Assembly: GCA_002390845.1 (NCBI GenBank)
Contig: DGQT01000085.1
Location: 1-33,330 of the forward strand
DNA length: 33,330 bases
Origin: Chitinophagaceae bacterium UBA4407
GTDB taxonomy: Bacteria > Bacteroidota > Bacteroidia > Chitinophagales > Chitinophagaceae
Direction of reading: 5' to 3'
Shown here: one piece after another, positions 1 to 10,117 of the stretch
Layout: each line of letters opens with the position of its first letter
How positions within the stretch are numbered: the first letter of the stretch is position 1
Notes under the pieces: generated by a model
Databases searched by the model: none
Seen by the model: only the letters and a program-made list of their open reading frames with translations
Told to the model about the DNA's origin: nothing
Program-made: the position numbers and the translations under genes

Positions 1-165
1 CCTTGCGTCGCAATCACTTCTTCAGTATATCTTTTGGCATCAATTGAATTACGTGAATCAGATTTTGTCATAGTTTAATTAGTAATCCAAACGATGAACG
101 TAATGCGACGCAACGATGCTTAACCGAAGGACAATAGCTTGTAACAAAAAAGTTAACTATATTAT
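1..165. repeat. Inverted pair of dispersed intergenic repeat
   Basis: A copy on the - strand (core TTGCGTCGCAATCAC at 3-17) and a copy on the + strand (core ATGCGACGCAAC at about 103-114) face each other. The + copy continues into the family's conserved tail (GATGCTTAACC, then AATAGCTTGTA). The pair could fold into a long stem-loop upstream of the first glycosidase gene. The left copy may be cut by the window edge. Confidence 0.7.
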
Positions 166-378
166 CGATATACAATTAGCAAGTTTATTACACTGTTATC
201 AATTGATTTTCAATGGAATAAATATTTAATAGGGTATTTGTATAGCAATTGTATATATGTTAAATGATTTAGTTGCAATTATATTCGTAATGCTTTAATG
301 CTCGGTTATCGTTGCCACAAATCGAGTCTGCCAGTTTAACGAAACTAATTTTTTACGCCATAACTAAAGATTGCTTAT
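166..378. other. AT-rich leader of the first glycosidase gene
   Basis: No gene is seen here. The stretch is AT-rich and contains short near-palindromes around GCAATTGTATA (about 245-290). I looked for the Bacteroidota promoter pattern (TTG, about 19-21 bases, TAnnTTTG) and found no convincing match. The promoter for the downstream cluster may lie here but cannot be pinned. Confidence 0.4.
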
Positions 379-3300
379 ATGAGAAAGTCATTCTTACTAT
401 TCAGCTTTGTGGTTGCTACGCTCTCCCTGTCCGCACAACCGGATAAAGTAAAAATTTCCGAAAATAACAACGGTATGAAACTGGTTGTTAATGAAAAAGA
501 TTTCTTTATCAATGGTATGAACTGGGATTACTTCCCGATAGGTACTAATTTTTCTTACAGCCTTTGGAAACAATCTGACGATGTAATCAAAGCTGCACTT
601 GATAACGAGATGCCTATGTTAAAAAATATGGGCGTTAACACCATCAGGCAATATACTGGTGTTCCTGCAAAGTGGATTAAATACATATACGAAAACTACG
701 GTATTTACACCATACTCAACCATTCTTTTGGGCGCTATGGGCTTACCTTGAAAGGTGCCTGGGTGGCTAACACAGATTACTCAAATCCGCTGGTAAAAGA
801 GCTTCTCTTAAAAGAAGTAAAGGATATGGTTAATCAATACAAAAACACTCCCGGTTTGTTAATGTTTCTGTTGGGTAATGAAAATAATTATGGTCTTTTC
901 TGGCGGGGTGCTGAAACAGAAAATATGCCTATGCAGGACCGCCGGTCAACAAAAGATGCATACTACCTGTACAAATTGTTTAATGATGCCGCCGTTGAAA
1001 TAAAATCAATTGATCAGTCACATCCTGTTTCTATCTGCAATGGAGACCTTTTGTTCCTCGACATAATGACAAAAGAATGTAAAGATGTGGACGTGTTTGG
1101 CATTAACTCATACAGGGGTATTTCATTTACTGATTTATTTGACAGGGTTAAAAATGAAAGTGGTAAGCCAATCATGTTTACGGAATTTGGTGCAGACGCA
1201 TACAACGAAATTACAAATGACGAAGCACAGGAATCTCAGGCTAAATATTTATTGAATAACTGGAAAGAGATTTATGCCAATGCAGCAGGAATGGGTAAAG
1301 CAGGTAATTCGATTGGTGGCTTTACATTTCAATTCAGTGATGGATGGTGGAAATACAAACAAACAGAAAACTTAGATGTTCATGATGTAAATGCTTCATG
1401 GGTAAACGGAGGGTATTTGTATGATTATACGCCAGGGGAAAATAACATGAACGAAGAATGGTTTGGTATCTGTGCGAAAGGCGCTACAAATGAAAGAGGC
1501 AATTATGAATTATATCCACGTGCTGCATATTATGTATTAAAAGATGCTCATAAATTTAACCCATATACAGCCGGGGCGAATTCTCTTACAAACTATTTCG
1601 ATAATATTCCAATAGCAGATGCTGTGCTGAAGGCAAGGAGCGATAAGGCTGCACTGGAAGGTAGTAACTCCAGTAAATTAAGCATTAGTAATCTGCAAGC
1701 TAATTTTACAACTTTCAACACCGGCGGCAGTTTAATATCTACTCCAAAAGAAGCTGATCCCAGCCAAACCATATACCCAAATAAACTGGGATTTGACCAC
1801 ATGCAATCTTTTAATATTGGAATAACAGCAAACCCGGCGCCGAATGTAAGTGCCAATGTACAGTTTAATGTGCTCGGAAATGTTGCTCAAAATCCGATAG
1901 ATGAAGTTTTTTATGAAAACAGGGGCAGGCCAATACAGGTAACAACGCCTAACGGAACAACTACGTTACAATCAAATAACAGGGTGCAGTTATACAGAAG
2001 CAGTTTCAACTGGAATAGTAAGTTATTTAATCTAACCGGTTTTTACCGCACAGGCCATTACCATTGGGGATATGAAGGTGATTTCTTCGGGCTTTATCCT
2101 GAGGCAAACTATGGGCCTAATATTGATATATACAATGGCGAAGCACCTTTTGGTTTTGAAATAGAAGGAAAGAAAGTAATCAAAGGTTTAAAGGTTGCTT
2201 TTGGGCCGGAACTTTGGTGGGGTGCCAACCCGGCAGTTTTGGTAAAGTACAGTCACAAACTTGCAAAGTTTGATGTTACAGGTATTTTTCATGAAGATAT
2301 AGCGCAGCGCAGTGGTTTGCAAAGTTCATTTGCTGTACCCACACCAAAAACAAGAAAAGCAACAATAACGGTATCCAGGAAATTCGGTTCTTTTGGTTTT
2401 GACCTTGGTGGTATTTGGGGAGGGCAACCACTTAATGGAAGAGTGTTTCAATTAATGAGAGATGGTAAAGTGTACCAGGATCAGATTCAGTCAAAAGACA
2501 ATTTTGGTGGTAAGATAAAATTCAGCTACGCAGGCGGCAATATAAACTGGTATGGCCTTGCTTCGTATATGGGGCTTGTTGCCAATGGCGGTGTTGACCA
2601 AACAAAAACATTTACAGGCTGGAGACTGAAAGATGTGGGCACTGGTAATTTGTATAATGTATTAAGTGGTTTTACATTTAGCGTTGGCAAGCTGCAAATA
2701 GCACCTAACTTTTTATATCAAAAGCCAATTGAAGGCCCGATACCTGTAGATGTGTTAGCCCCTGGAAGACCGAGAAATATACTGGATGATCCGTTTGCTG
2801 TCAGATCCAACAGGGAAACAGTAGGAGGGGAACTTTTATTAACCTACGACCCTACACCCGGAACCTGGATGTATGAATGGGATAATGACCGGTCAGAAGA
2901 TGCAAAATTTGCAATAAGCGCTGATTTTGTTTACCGTCACCTGCCCACCATACAGGATGCAGCAATTGGCATATTGGCAAATGGAAGAACTTCTTTTGCA
3001 TTCCCTGGTTCCGCACCGGCTCAAGACCTTTGGGAAGCTAATGCAAGAATCGTTTCCAAAGTAAATCCCTCGCTTGGTTTTATAGCCAATGTATATTTTG
3101 GTAATGGACAAGCCAATGGCAGCGATAAAAGAACAATTAACCGGGTAGGGTTTGACTTAAGGACTATTTATAAAAAATTAAAACTGGTTACCGTAGCCAA
3201 ATTTAATGATTGGGGGCCGTTCGATTATCACCGTGATTTTAACCTTACTTTTCCCTTGCAGCTAATGGCAGATATTTCAACTGAAATAGGGAAACCCGAT

Positions 3301-3495
3301 TGGTTTATTCTTCCTTCAACTAAAATTGGCATCAGGGGAACCTATAGAACTTTAAATAAATATTCTAACCGGTATTCTCCGGTTAAAACTGTTGACGCAG
3401 GTGGTAACTGGGTTCCAGATCCAAACGCCATCGGCTTCCCTGATGGCAATGAATGGGAAATTAGAACATACATACAATTCAATATTGGCAAATAA
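379..3495 (+). CDS. Clan-A (GH2-like) glycosidase fused to a C-terminal beta-barrel-like domain
   Basis: The 1038-residue protein starts with a signal peptide (residues 1-20, ending LSLSAQ). Residues 25-400 look like a (beta/alpha)8 glycosidase of the GH2 TIM-barrel type: FINGMNWDY near the start, GNEN with candidate acid/base Glu168, and FTEFGAD with candidate nucleophile Glu269, about 100 residues apart as usual in clan A. From about residue 440 to the end the sequence changes to alternating, aromatic- and Gly-rich strands (for example LAKFDVTGIFHEDIA) with the last strand YIQFNIGK, like an outer-membrane beta-barrel or porin. The gene lies 11 bases before a surface-binding-like lipoprotein gene and is probably co-transcribed with it. 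Substrate is inferred as beta-glucan from the neighbours only. The C-terminal half could instead be a set of beta-sandwich modules. Glycosidase call is good, barrel call moderate. Confidence 0.75.
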   Translation: MRKSFLLFSFVVATLSLSAQPDKVKISENNNGMKLVVNEKDFFINGMNWDYFPIGTNFSYSLWKQSDDVIKAALDNEMPMLKNMGVNTIRQYTGVPAKWIKYIYENYGIYTILNHSFGRYGLTLKGAWVANTDYSNPLVKELLLKEVKDMVNQYKNTPGLLMFLLGNENNYGLFWRGAETENMPMQDRRSTKDAYYLYKLFNDAAVEIKSIDQSHPVSICNGDLLFLDIMTKECKDVDVFGINSYRGISFTDLFDRVKNESGKPIMFTEFGADAYNEITNDEAQESQAKYLLNNWKEIYANAAGMGKAGNSIGGFTFQFSDGWWKYKQTENLDVHDVNASWVNGGYLYDYTPGENNMNEEWFGICAKGATNERGNYELYPRAAYYVLKDAHKFNPYTAGANSLTNYFDNIPIADAVLKARSDKAALEGSNSSKLSISNLQANFTTFNTGGSLISTPKEADPSQTIYPNKLGFDHMQSFNIGITANPAPNVSANVQFNVLGNVAQNPIDEVFYENRGRPIQVTTPNGTTTLQSNNRVQLYRSSFNWNSKLFNLTGFYRTGHYHWGYEGDFFGLYPEANYGPNIDIYNGEAPFGFEIEGKKVIKGLKVAFGPELWWGANPAVLVKYSHKLAKFDVTGIFHEDIAQRSGLQSSFAVPTPKTRKATITVSRKFGSFGFDLGGIWGGQPLNGRVFQLMRDGKVYQDQIQSKDNFGGKIKFSYAGGNINWYGLASYMGLVANGGVDQTKTFTGWRLKDVGTGNLYNVLSGFTFSVGKLQIAPNFLYQKPIEGPIPVDVLAPGRPRNILDDPFAVRSNRETVGGELLLTYDPTPGTWMYEWDNDRSEDAKFAISADFVYRHLPTIQDAAIGILANGRTSFAFPGSAPAQDLWEANARIVSKVNPSLGFIANVYFGNGQANGSDKRTINRVGFDLRTIYKKLKLVTVAKFNDWGPFDYHRDFNLTFPLQLMADISTEIGKPDWFILPSTKIGIRGTYRTLNKYSNRYSPVKTVDAGGNWVPDPNAIGFPDGNEWEIRTYIQFNIGK

Positions 3496-3506
3496 AATTT
3501 TTAAAA

Positions 3507-5393
3507 ATGAAAAAATATATTTTTAATAATTCAATCATCAAATCTTTTTTAGCCCTGTCAGTATTTTTTTTGCTGAATGGGTGTAAAAGAGAAATTAGCG
3601 GATTATCACCTGTCACATATTCAACAAATCCCGATGTTTTTATCGATGGTTTTAGTGCTGGCTTAAACTATGGAGCTTATGGAGGATCTGTTCCAAGTGC
3701 TTTTCATGTAGATAGTAGCATAACATACAACGGTTCTGCAACTTCCATGAGATTTGAAGTACCTGACCAGAATGATCCTAAAGGCGCATATGCCGGCGGG
3801 GCATATTTTACTTCAGTTGGCAGGGATTTATCCGGCTATGATGCTTTAACTTTTTGGGCAAAAGCTTCTCAACCGGCTACTCTTGGTGTGGTTGGGTTTG
3901 GAAATGATTTTGGGGCTTCAAAATACCAGGTTGCTCTGAATAATTTAGCTGTGAATTTCAATTGGAAAAAAATCATTATACCAATACCTGATCCTTCAAA
4001 ACTTAATGGGGAAAGGGGAATGTTTTATTATTCAGCAGGCCCGGAAAATGGCAAAGGGTATACGTTTTGGATTGATGAGGTAAAATTTGAAAAACTGGGA
4101 ACCATTTCTAATGCAACTGCAGCTATCTTAAATGGAGTTGATAAGGTACAGAGTTCATTTATTGGGATTAACACCACTATAGACGGAATAACCACTTCAT
4201 TTAATTTACCTGCCGGCGTTGATGAATCTTTAAGTATTTCTCCTTACTATTTTAATTTTACATCCTCGAACCCGGCAGCAGCAACAGTGAATGAAACAGG
4301 AATTGTAAGTATAGTAGGAACAGGCTCTTCAAAGATTACTGCAAAATTGGGAAATACAGATGCAAAAGGAAGCCTTACTATAAATTCTTCAGGCAGCTTT
4401 ACAGCTGCACCCACTCCAACAAAAGATGCGGCCAATGTAATCTCTTTGTTTAGTGATGCTTACAGCAACGCCCCGGTTGATTATTATAACGGATACTGGG
4501 CACCATATCAAACAACACTATCTGCAGATTTTGAAGTAAACGGAGACCATGTTTTAAACTATACGAACTTTAATTTCGTTGGCATTCAGGTATCTTCTCC
4601 AACAATAGATGCATCTTCAATGTCTAATTTACATTTAGATATTTACCTGCCCGCTGCTTTAAATACAGGCGCAACTTTTAAAGTTCAAATAGTAGATTTT
4701 GGTGCCAATGGAGCCCCCGGTGGAAGCGACGATGTTAGTGGTGATATTACTTTTGCTGCCCCTGTTTTAGTAGCAAACAATTGGGCTAGATTGGATATTC
4801 CTTTTTCAAGCCTGCCAACTTTATTAACAAGAAGGCATTTAGGTCAAATCATTTTAGTAGGTACCAACATAAGTGGCTTTTATGCTGATAATATTTATTT
4901 TTGGAAAAATCCAACAATTCCTGAAACACCTGTAAGTGCCGCTCCTGCACCAACTATCGCTGCTGCAAATGTACTTTCAATATTCAGTGATGCTTATACT
5001 AATGTTCCGGGAACGGATTTCTCTCCATATTGGGGTCAGGGAACTGTTTCAAGCCAGGTGCCTGTCGCAGGAAATAATACATTAAAATATGAAGGATTAG
5101 ATTTCCAGGGAACTCAATTAGCCAGTAATCAAAATGTTTCTGCCTATGGTTTCTTACACGTTGATTATTATACGGCAAATTCAAACAGCCTGAATGTTTT
5201 CCTTATTAGCCCGGGACCTGTTCAAACATCTTATACACTTAGTGTTCCCACCAGTGGGGCATCGTCTTCGGGTTGGAGCAGTGTGGATATCCCTCTATCT
5301 GCTTTTGCTCCGGTTGATTTAACGAACCTGAATCAAATGATGTTTACCGGTAATGGCAATATTTTTTTAGATAATATTTATTTCCATAAGTAA
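3507..5393 (+). CDS. Multimodular surface glycan-binding-like lipoprotein
   Basis: The 628-residue protein has a lipoprotein signal (FLLNGC, acylated Cys26) followed by Lys-Arg-Glu, which resembles the surface-export signals of Bacteroidota lipoproteins. Module 1 (about 43-200) is a beta-sandwich, CBM-like domain (SGYDALTFWAKA, then YTFWIDEVKFE). Module 2 (about 205-293) is a BIG2-type Ig-like domain. Modules 3 and 4 start near residues 300 and 478, share the signature NVISLFSDAY / NVLSIFSDAY, and end in YADNIYFWK / FLDNIYFHK. No catalytic domain is seen. The same modules recur in the protein encoded at 16657-18987. Position between two surface glucanases suggests it holds beta-glucan at the cell surface, replacing or helping a SusD-like protein. 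The glycan specificity is inference. Confidence 0.75.
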   Translation: MKKYIFNNSIIKSFLALSVFFLLNGCKREISGLSPVTYSTNPDVFIDGFSAGLNYGAYGGSVPSAFHVDSSITYNGSATSMRFEVPDQNDPKGAYAGGAYFTSVGRDLSGYDALTFWAKASQPATLGVVGFGNDFGASKYQVALNNLAVNFNWKKIIIPIPDPSKLNGERGMFYYSAGPENGKGYTFWIDEVKFEKLGTISNATAAILNGVDKVQSSFIGINTTIDGITTSFNLPAGVDESLSISPYYFNFTSSNPAAATVNETGIVSIVGTGSSKITAKLGNTDAKGSLTINSSGSFTAAPTPTKDAANVISLFSDAYSNAPVDYYNGYWAPYQTTLSADFEVNGDHVLNYTNFNFVGIQVSSPTIDASSMSNLHLDIYLPAALNTGATFKVQIVDFGANGAPGGSDDVSGDITFAAPVLVANNWARLDIPFSSLPTLLTRRHLGQIILVGTNISGFYADNIYFWKNPTIPETPVSAAPAPTIAAANVLSIFSDAYTNVPGTDFSPYWGQGTVSSQVPVAGNNTLKYEGLDFQGTQLASNQNVSAYGFLHVDYYTANSNSLNVFLISPGPVQTSYTLSVPTSGASSSGWSSVDIPLSAFAPVDLTNLNQMMFTGNGNIFLDNIYFHK

Positions 5394-5440
5394 TGGAAAG
5401 GAATTCATTTCAATAATTCAAACGATTAAAAAATCATACT

Positions 5441-6292
5441 ATGAATTTATTATTTATAAAATTGAGCCGGAAGATTTTTACTGCAGGCAGTGTTTTCCTG
5501 CTCATTATCATTTTTCTTTCAGGGTGTAAAAAAGAGGCTGTACAAACGCTGCCTGAAAGAAACTGGCAATTGACCTGGAGCGATGAATTTGATGGAGCAG
5601 CAGGAACTTCTCCTGACGCTGCAAATTGGGCTTTCGATATTGGTACCGGTCAGGGTGGATGGGGTAATCAGGAATTGGAATACTATACCAACCGTTCCCA
5701 AAATGTATCATTAGACGGCAACGGAAATCTGTTGATTACTGCAAGAAGCGAACCCTACGCCGGTTCATCTTTCACTTCCGGAAGAATAAAAACACAAGGT
5801 TTGTTTTCGCAAGCTTACGGACGTTTTGAAGCCAGGATAAAAACCCCTTACGGACCCGGAATATGGCCTGCATTCTGGATGCTTGGTTCAAACATAGAAA
5901 CTACACCCTGGCCGCAGTGTGGCGAAATAGACATCATGGAACTTCGCGGACAAGAACCCAATATTATCAACGGAACCATTCATGGCCCGGGATACTCAGG
6001 TGGCAGTTCAATTACAAAAAGATACGGGTTTACTGATAAACGTTTTGATCAGGATTATCACATTTTTGCTGTGGAATGGACATCAGATAAAATTGATTTT
6101 TTTGTAGATGATTATTTATACCAGCGACTTACTGCAAGTGATGTTCCGGGTCAGTGGGTGTATGATCATCCTTTCCATATCATTCTTAATGTGGCTGTTG
6201 GAGGTAATTATTTAGGATTTCCAACCTCTCAAACCCCGTTCCCACAATCGATGTCAATAGATTATGTTCGGGTTTATAAAGCAGCAAATTAA
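5441..6292 (+). CDS. GH16 endo-beta-1,3-glucanase (laminarinase-like) lipoprotein
   Basis: The 283-residue protein has a lipoprotein signal (FLSGC, Cys29) followed by Lys-Lys-Glu, so it is probably surface-exposed. The rest is one GH16 domain: NWQLTWSDEFDG at the start, GGWGNQELEYYT, GRFEARIKTPYGPGIWPAFW, and the catalytic motif GEIDIMELRG with nucleophile Glu162, Asp164 and acid/base Glu167. The form ExDxxE with an inserted Met is typical of bacterial laminarinases and related enzymes. It should cut internal beta-1,3 bonds of laminarin or fungal/algal beta-glucan and release oligosaccharides for import. It follows the binding lipoprotein by 47 bases and probably shares its transcript. Confidence 0.92.
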   Translation: MNLLFIKLSRKIFTAGSVFLLIIIFLSGCKKEAVQTLPERNWQLTWSDEFDGAAGTSPDAANWAFDIGTGQGGWGNQELEYYTNRSQNVSLDGNGNLLITARSEPYAGSSFTSGRIKTQGLFSQAYGRFEARIKTPYGPGIWPAFWMLGSNIETTPWPQCGEIDIMELRGQEPNIINGTIHGPGYSGGSSITKRYGFTDKRFDQDYHIFAVEWTSDKIDFFVDDYLYQRLTASDVPGQWVYDHPFHIILNVAVGGNYLGFPTSQTPFPQSMSIDYVRVYKAAN

Positions 6293-6362
6293 TGAGAACA
6301 AATGCTTATTAGAAAAGACTGAATTTTTGTTTGGTTCTTTTTCTGATAACTGTAATATTTTA

Positions 6363-6625
6363 TAAATAGTTTTTTTGTACCCGGCAATTGTACAGGCATG
6401 AAGCTTCTGTTGCGTCGCACACTTGTACTGCATCAGGAATTTCAGCAATGCCTTGAAATATGAATGCGATGCCATAACAGAATGTAGCTTTTATGAGAGC
6501 CTCTTTACATTTTGTTAGAGATTTTGAATAGCAGCCAAAGATGCTATATGTACAACCGATGAAGTGATTGCGACGCAACCAGGATGCCATGAAAAACCAA
6601 AGCTTGTATTAAAAGTAATTTTTAT
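6363..6625. repeat. Inverted pair of dispersed intergenic repeat
   Basis: The - strand copy has core GTTGCGTCGCA at 6409-6419 next to ACTTGTACTG. The + strand copy (6550-6590) reads GTACAACCGATGAAGTGATT then GCGACGCAACCAGGATGCCA, followed by AAACCAAAGCTTGTAT. The arms can pair across about 120 bases. The pair fills most of the 378-base gap between the GH16 and phosphorylase genes and reaches into the leader of the latter. No gene is seen in the gap. Confidence 0.75.
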
Positions 6626-6670
6626 ACTGATCAGCAAACTGTTATTGATAAAAGCATAAAAACAAACCAA

Positions 6671-9600
6671 ATGGCTGCGGAAATTCAAAAGGTAAAACTT
6701 GGGAATGAAGACTTCTATAAAATCCTGGATAGTGATTTTATGCGCCCGTTTTTTATGAGCATTGTAAGCGATTCAAACCATTGGATGTTTATTTCAAGCA
6801 ATGGTGGTTTAACTGCTGGTCGTAAGAATCCCGAATACGCACTGTTTCCCTACTACACCGATGATAAAATAACTGAGTCTGCAGAGATCACAGGAAGCAA
6901 ATCTATTTTCCGCATTCATAGCGATGACAAAACATTTATATGGGAACCATTTTCAGAGCGGATGTTTGGTGTGTACAAGGTTAGCCGGAATTTGTATAAA
7001 AGCGTTTATAGTAACAAGATTGTTTTTGAAGAAATAAACCACGATTTGGAACTGTGTTTCAGGTATGAGTGGAATACAAGCGATACGTTTGGTTTTGTAA
7101 AAAAATCTGCACTGATAAACCAGGCAAAAGAAAAACGCTGTATTACAATTTTAGATGGTATTCAAAACATCGTTCCTTATGGAGTGGGAAGTGAACTGCA
7201 ACGCAATGTGAGCAATCTTACAGATGCCTATAAAAGAAGTGAATTACAGAAAGAAAGTGGCATTGGCATTTTTGCATTAAGCGCCATCATAGTAGACAAA
7301 GCAGAACCAAGTGAAGCCTTGAAAGCGAATATCGTATGGTCGCTTGGTTTTGATAAACCTAAACATTTACTTTCTTCCACACAGTTGAAAAACTTCAGAA
7401 GCAACCGGGACATTCATGAAGAGACCGATGTAAAAGGTGAAAAAGGAGCTTATTTTATTTATGATGAAATAGAGCTTTCTGCAAATGCTGAGAAGGATTG
7501 GATGATCATCGCAAACGTTAATCAAAATCATTCAGCAATCTGTGGTCTTTCAGAAACCATAAAAAATACTAAAGACCTAATTCAAATAATTGAAAAAGAT
7601 ATTGATTCAGGAACTCAAAACCTGGTAGAACTGAATGCTTCTGCCGATGCTTTACAGTTTACTGCTGATGATTTGCAGGATACCCGGCATTTTTCCAACG
7701 TGCTGTTCAATATTATGCGTGGAGGAATATTTGATTTCAATTACCAGATTGAAAAAGGGGATTTTAAAAACTATCTGCAAAAAGCCAATCATAAAGTTTA
7801 CGAAGAAACCGCTTTACTGATTCAGCAGCTACCTGAAAAGTTCTCTTTATTTGAGCTGCGAACTGTAGTAGAAAAATCTGGAAACATCAACTTCGAACGG
7901 TTGGCCATTGAATACCTGCCACTGAAATTCAGCCGCAGGCATGGTGACCCCAGCCGGCCCTGGAACCAGTTTTCTATCAACACAAAGAGTGAATTGGATG
8001 GGTCTAAAATTTTAGATTACCAGGGAAACTGGAGAGATATATTTCAAAACTGGGAAGCCCTTGCACACTCCTACCCGGAATTTAGTGAAGGCATGGTTTT
8101 TAAATTTCTAAACGCCTCCACTTTCGATGGATATAATCCTTATCGCGTTACAAAAGATGGGTTTGATTGGGAAACGATTGAGCCGGATAATCCATGGTCT
8201 TATATTGGTTATTGGGGCGACCATCAAATTATTTACCTCCTGAAATTTTTAGAGTTTATTGAAAATCATCGGCCCGGTGCATTGGAAAATCTGTTTGACA
8301 AAGATTATTTTGTTTATGCCAATGTTCCGTACAGGATTAAATCTTATGAAGAAATTCTGAAGCATCCAAAAGATACCATAGTTTTTGATCATGCATCAGA
8401 CAAACGCATCAGGGAGAAATGCAATAGCATTGGGGCAGATGGAGCATTGGTGGGTAATTCACTTAATGAAATTCACCACGTAAATTTTATAGAGAAAATT
8501 CTCGCAACAGTATTAGCGAAAGTATCCAATTTTATTCCCGAAGCAGGTATCTGGATGAACACGCAACGTCCCGAATGGAACGATGCAAATAATGCATTGG
8601 TGGGTAATGGTGTATCAATGGTTACTTTGTATTATCTGAGAAGATTTTTAACCTTTCTCAATAAAATAGTTTCAGTTTCTCAAAAAGAACAAATTGAAAT
8701 TTCTGCTGAACTTTCTAACTTCTTTCTTGCAATTGCAACTACGCTTGAAAAATTCAAACCGCTATTATCAGGCAACATAAATGATGAAGACCGCAAATCT
8801 GTAATGGACGGTTTAGGAAAAGCAGGAAGTGATTTTAGAAATACTATTTATGATGTTGGTTTTTCCGGAAATAAGTTCACGGTTACATTACAACAACTTC
8901 AAAATTTTATCGGAACTACCAATCAATTCCTGGAGCACTCCATTAAAGCGAATAAAAGAGCCGACAATTTATATCATGCTTACAATTTGATGAGTTCCGA
9001 TAACGACTCTGTTCAGGTTTCTCATTTAAGTGAAATGCTGGAAGGCCAGGTTGGTGTACTCAGTTCAGGTTATCTTTCTGCTGAAGAATCTGCACAGCTT
9101 TTGGATGCACTGAAAAAAAGTTCGCTATTCCGCAAAGACCAGTACAGCTACATTCTTTATCCAAATAAAAATTTGCCCGGCTTTCTTGAAAAGAATTCTA
9201 TCCCCAAAGAATCTGTTGAAGAATCGCAACTGTTAAAGAAAATGGTTGCGGATAATAATGTTCAAATTATTGAAAAAGACGTTAAAGGAAATTTTCATTT
9301 CAATGGAAATTTTAAAAATGCACATGATGTAGATGCCGCGTTAAATAAACTTATTAATCCCGAATATCAAACCCTTGCAGCAAAAGAAAAACGATGGATC
9401 CTTAAGATTTTTGAAGATGTTTTCAATCACAAAGAATTTACGGGAAGATCCGGTACTTTTTATGGTTTTGAAGGCTTAGGTTCTATCTATTGGCATATGG
9501 TTTCTAAATTACAACTGGCTGTTGTGGAAACGTGCATTAACGCCATCAATACAAATTCAAGTGCAGAAATTACCGGGCGTTTGGTAACTCAATATTACGA

Positions 9601-10090
9601 AATCAATGAAGGGATCGGCGTTCATAAATCACCCGAACTTTATGGGGCATTTCCCACCGATCCCTATTCTCATACCCCTTCTGGTAAAGGCGCACAACAA
9701 CCCGGAATGACCGGACAAGTGAAGGAAGATATTCTCAGCAGGTTCGGAGAGTTGGGTGTTTTCGTTAAAGAAGGGAAATTGTTTTTCCAGCCTGGCCTGC
9801 TAAGAAAAAAGGAATTTTTACCCGAATCAAAAACAGTCAATTTCATTGATATTTTTTCTAAACAACACGAACTGCTTTTGCAGAAAGGTTCACTGTGTTT
9901 TACTTATTGCCAGGTTCCTGTTATTTATACAATTGCTACAGATGAAGGATTGGAAGTTATCTACGGCGATGGTAAAAAGGAAACATTCAACGCAACGAAT
10001 TTGGATGAAGAAACCAGTAAAAAAGTATTTGAAAGAACCGGGGAAATTTTTCAAATCAAGGTTTATATAAAAGAAGATATTTTACTGTAG
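6671..10090 (+). CDS. GH149-type beta-1,3-oligoglucan phosphorylase
   Basis: The 1139-residue protein lacks a signal peptide and should be cytoplasmic. The order of parts fits large inverting disaccharide/oligosaccharide phosphorylases related to GH94: an N-terminal beta-sandwich (about 1-300), a linker, an (alpha/alpha)6 domain with RPEWNDANNAL where Asp638 aligns with the catalytic Asp of the GH94 WND motif, and a C-terminal part with YGAFPTDPYSHTPSGKGAQQ and PGMTGQ (about 990-1012). The length, about 1100 residues, fits GH149 and exceeds usual GH94 cellobiose or laminaribiose phosphorylases (about 800). Known GH149 enzymes split beta-1,3-glucooligosaccharides with phosphate to glucose-1-phosphate and a shortened chain. 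Neighbouring GH16, GH17 and GH30 genes fit that pathway. The alternative is an uncharacterised GH94-like family. Confidence 0.8.
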   Translation: MAAEIQKVKLGNEDFYKILDSDFMRPFFMSIVSDSNHWMFISSNGGLTAGRKNPEYALFPYYTDDKITESAEITGSKSIFRIHSDDKTFIWEPFSERMFGVYKVSRNLYKSVYSNKIVFEEINHDLELCFRYEWNTSDTFGFVKKSALINQAKEKRCITILDGIQNIVPYGVGSELQRNVSNLTDAYKRSELQKESGIGIFALSAIIVDKAEPSEALKANIVWSLGFDKPKHLLSSTQLKNFRSNRDIHEETDVKGEKGAYFIYDEIELSANAEKDWMIIANVNQNHSAICGLSETIKNTKDLIQIIEKDIDSGTQNLVELNASADALQFTADDLQDTRHFSNVLFNIMRGGIFDFNYQIEKGDFKNYLQKANHKVYEETALLIQQLPEKFSLFELRTVVEKSGNINFERLAIEYLPLKFSRRHGDPSRPWNQFSINTKSELDGSKILDYQGNWRDIFQNWEALAHSYPEFSEGMVFKFLNASTFDGYNPYRVTKDGFDWETIEPDNPWSYIGYWGDHQIIYLLKFLEFIENHRPGALENLFDKDYFVYANVPYRIKSYEEILKHPKDTIVFDHASDKRIREKCNSIGADGALVGNSLNEIHHVNFIEKILATVLAKVSNFIPEAGIWMNTQRPEWNDANNALVGNGVSMVTLYYLRRFLTFLNKIVSVSQKEQIEISAELSNFFLAIATTLEKFKPLLSGNINDEDRKSVMDGLGKAGSDFRNTIYDVGFSGNKFTVTLQQLQNFIGTTNQFLEHSIKANKRADNLYHAYNLMSSDNDSVQVSHLSEMLEGQVGVLSSGYLSAEESAQLLDALKKSSLFRKDQYSYILYPNKNLPGFLEKNSIPKESVEESQLLKKMVADNNVQIIEKDVKGNFHFNGNFKNAHDVDAALNKLINPEYQTLAAKEKRWILKIFEDVFNHKEFTGRSGTFYGFEGLGSIYWHMVSKLQLAVVETCINAINTNSSAEITGRLVTQYYEINEGIGVHKSPELYGAFPTDPYSHTPSGKGAQQPGMTGQVKEDILSRFGELGVFVKEGKLFFQPGLLRKKEFLPESKTVNFIDIFSKQHELLLQKGSLCFTYCQVPVIYTIATDEGLEVIYGDGKKETFNATNLDEETSKKVFERTGEIFQIKVYIKEDILL

Positions 10091-10117
10091 CCTTAGAAGT
10101 TTTTTGAATTTTTTTTA

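Noticed and set aside
1..71. Possible - strand gene start (MTKSDSRNSIDAKRYTEEVI...) running off the window
   Set aside because: Its sequence runs directly into the dispersed repeat core and no further context is available.
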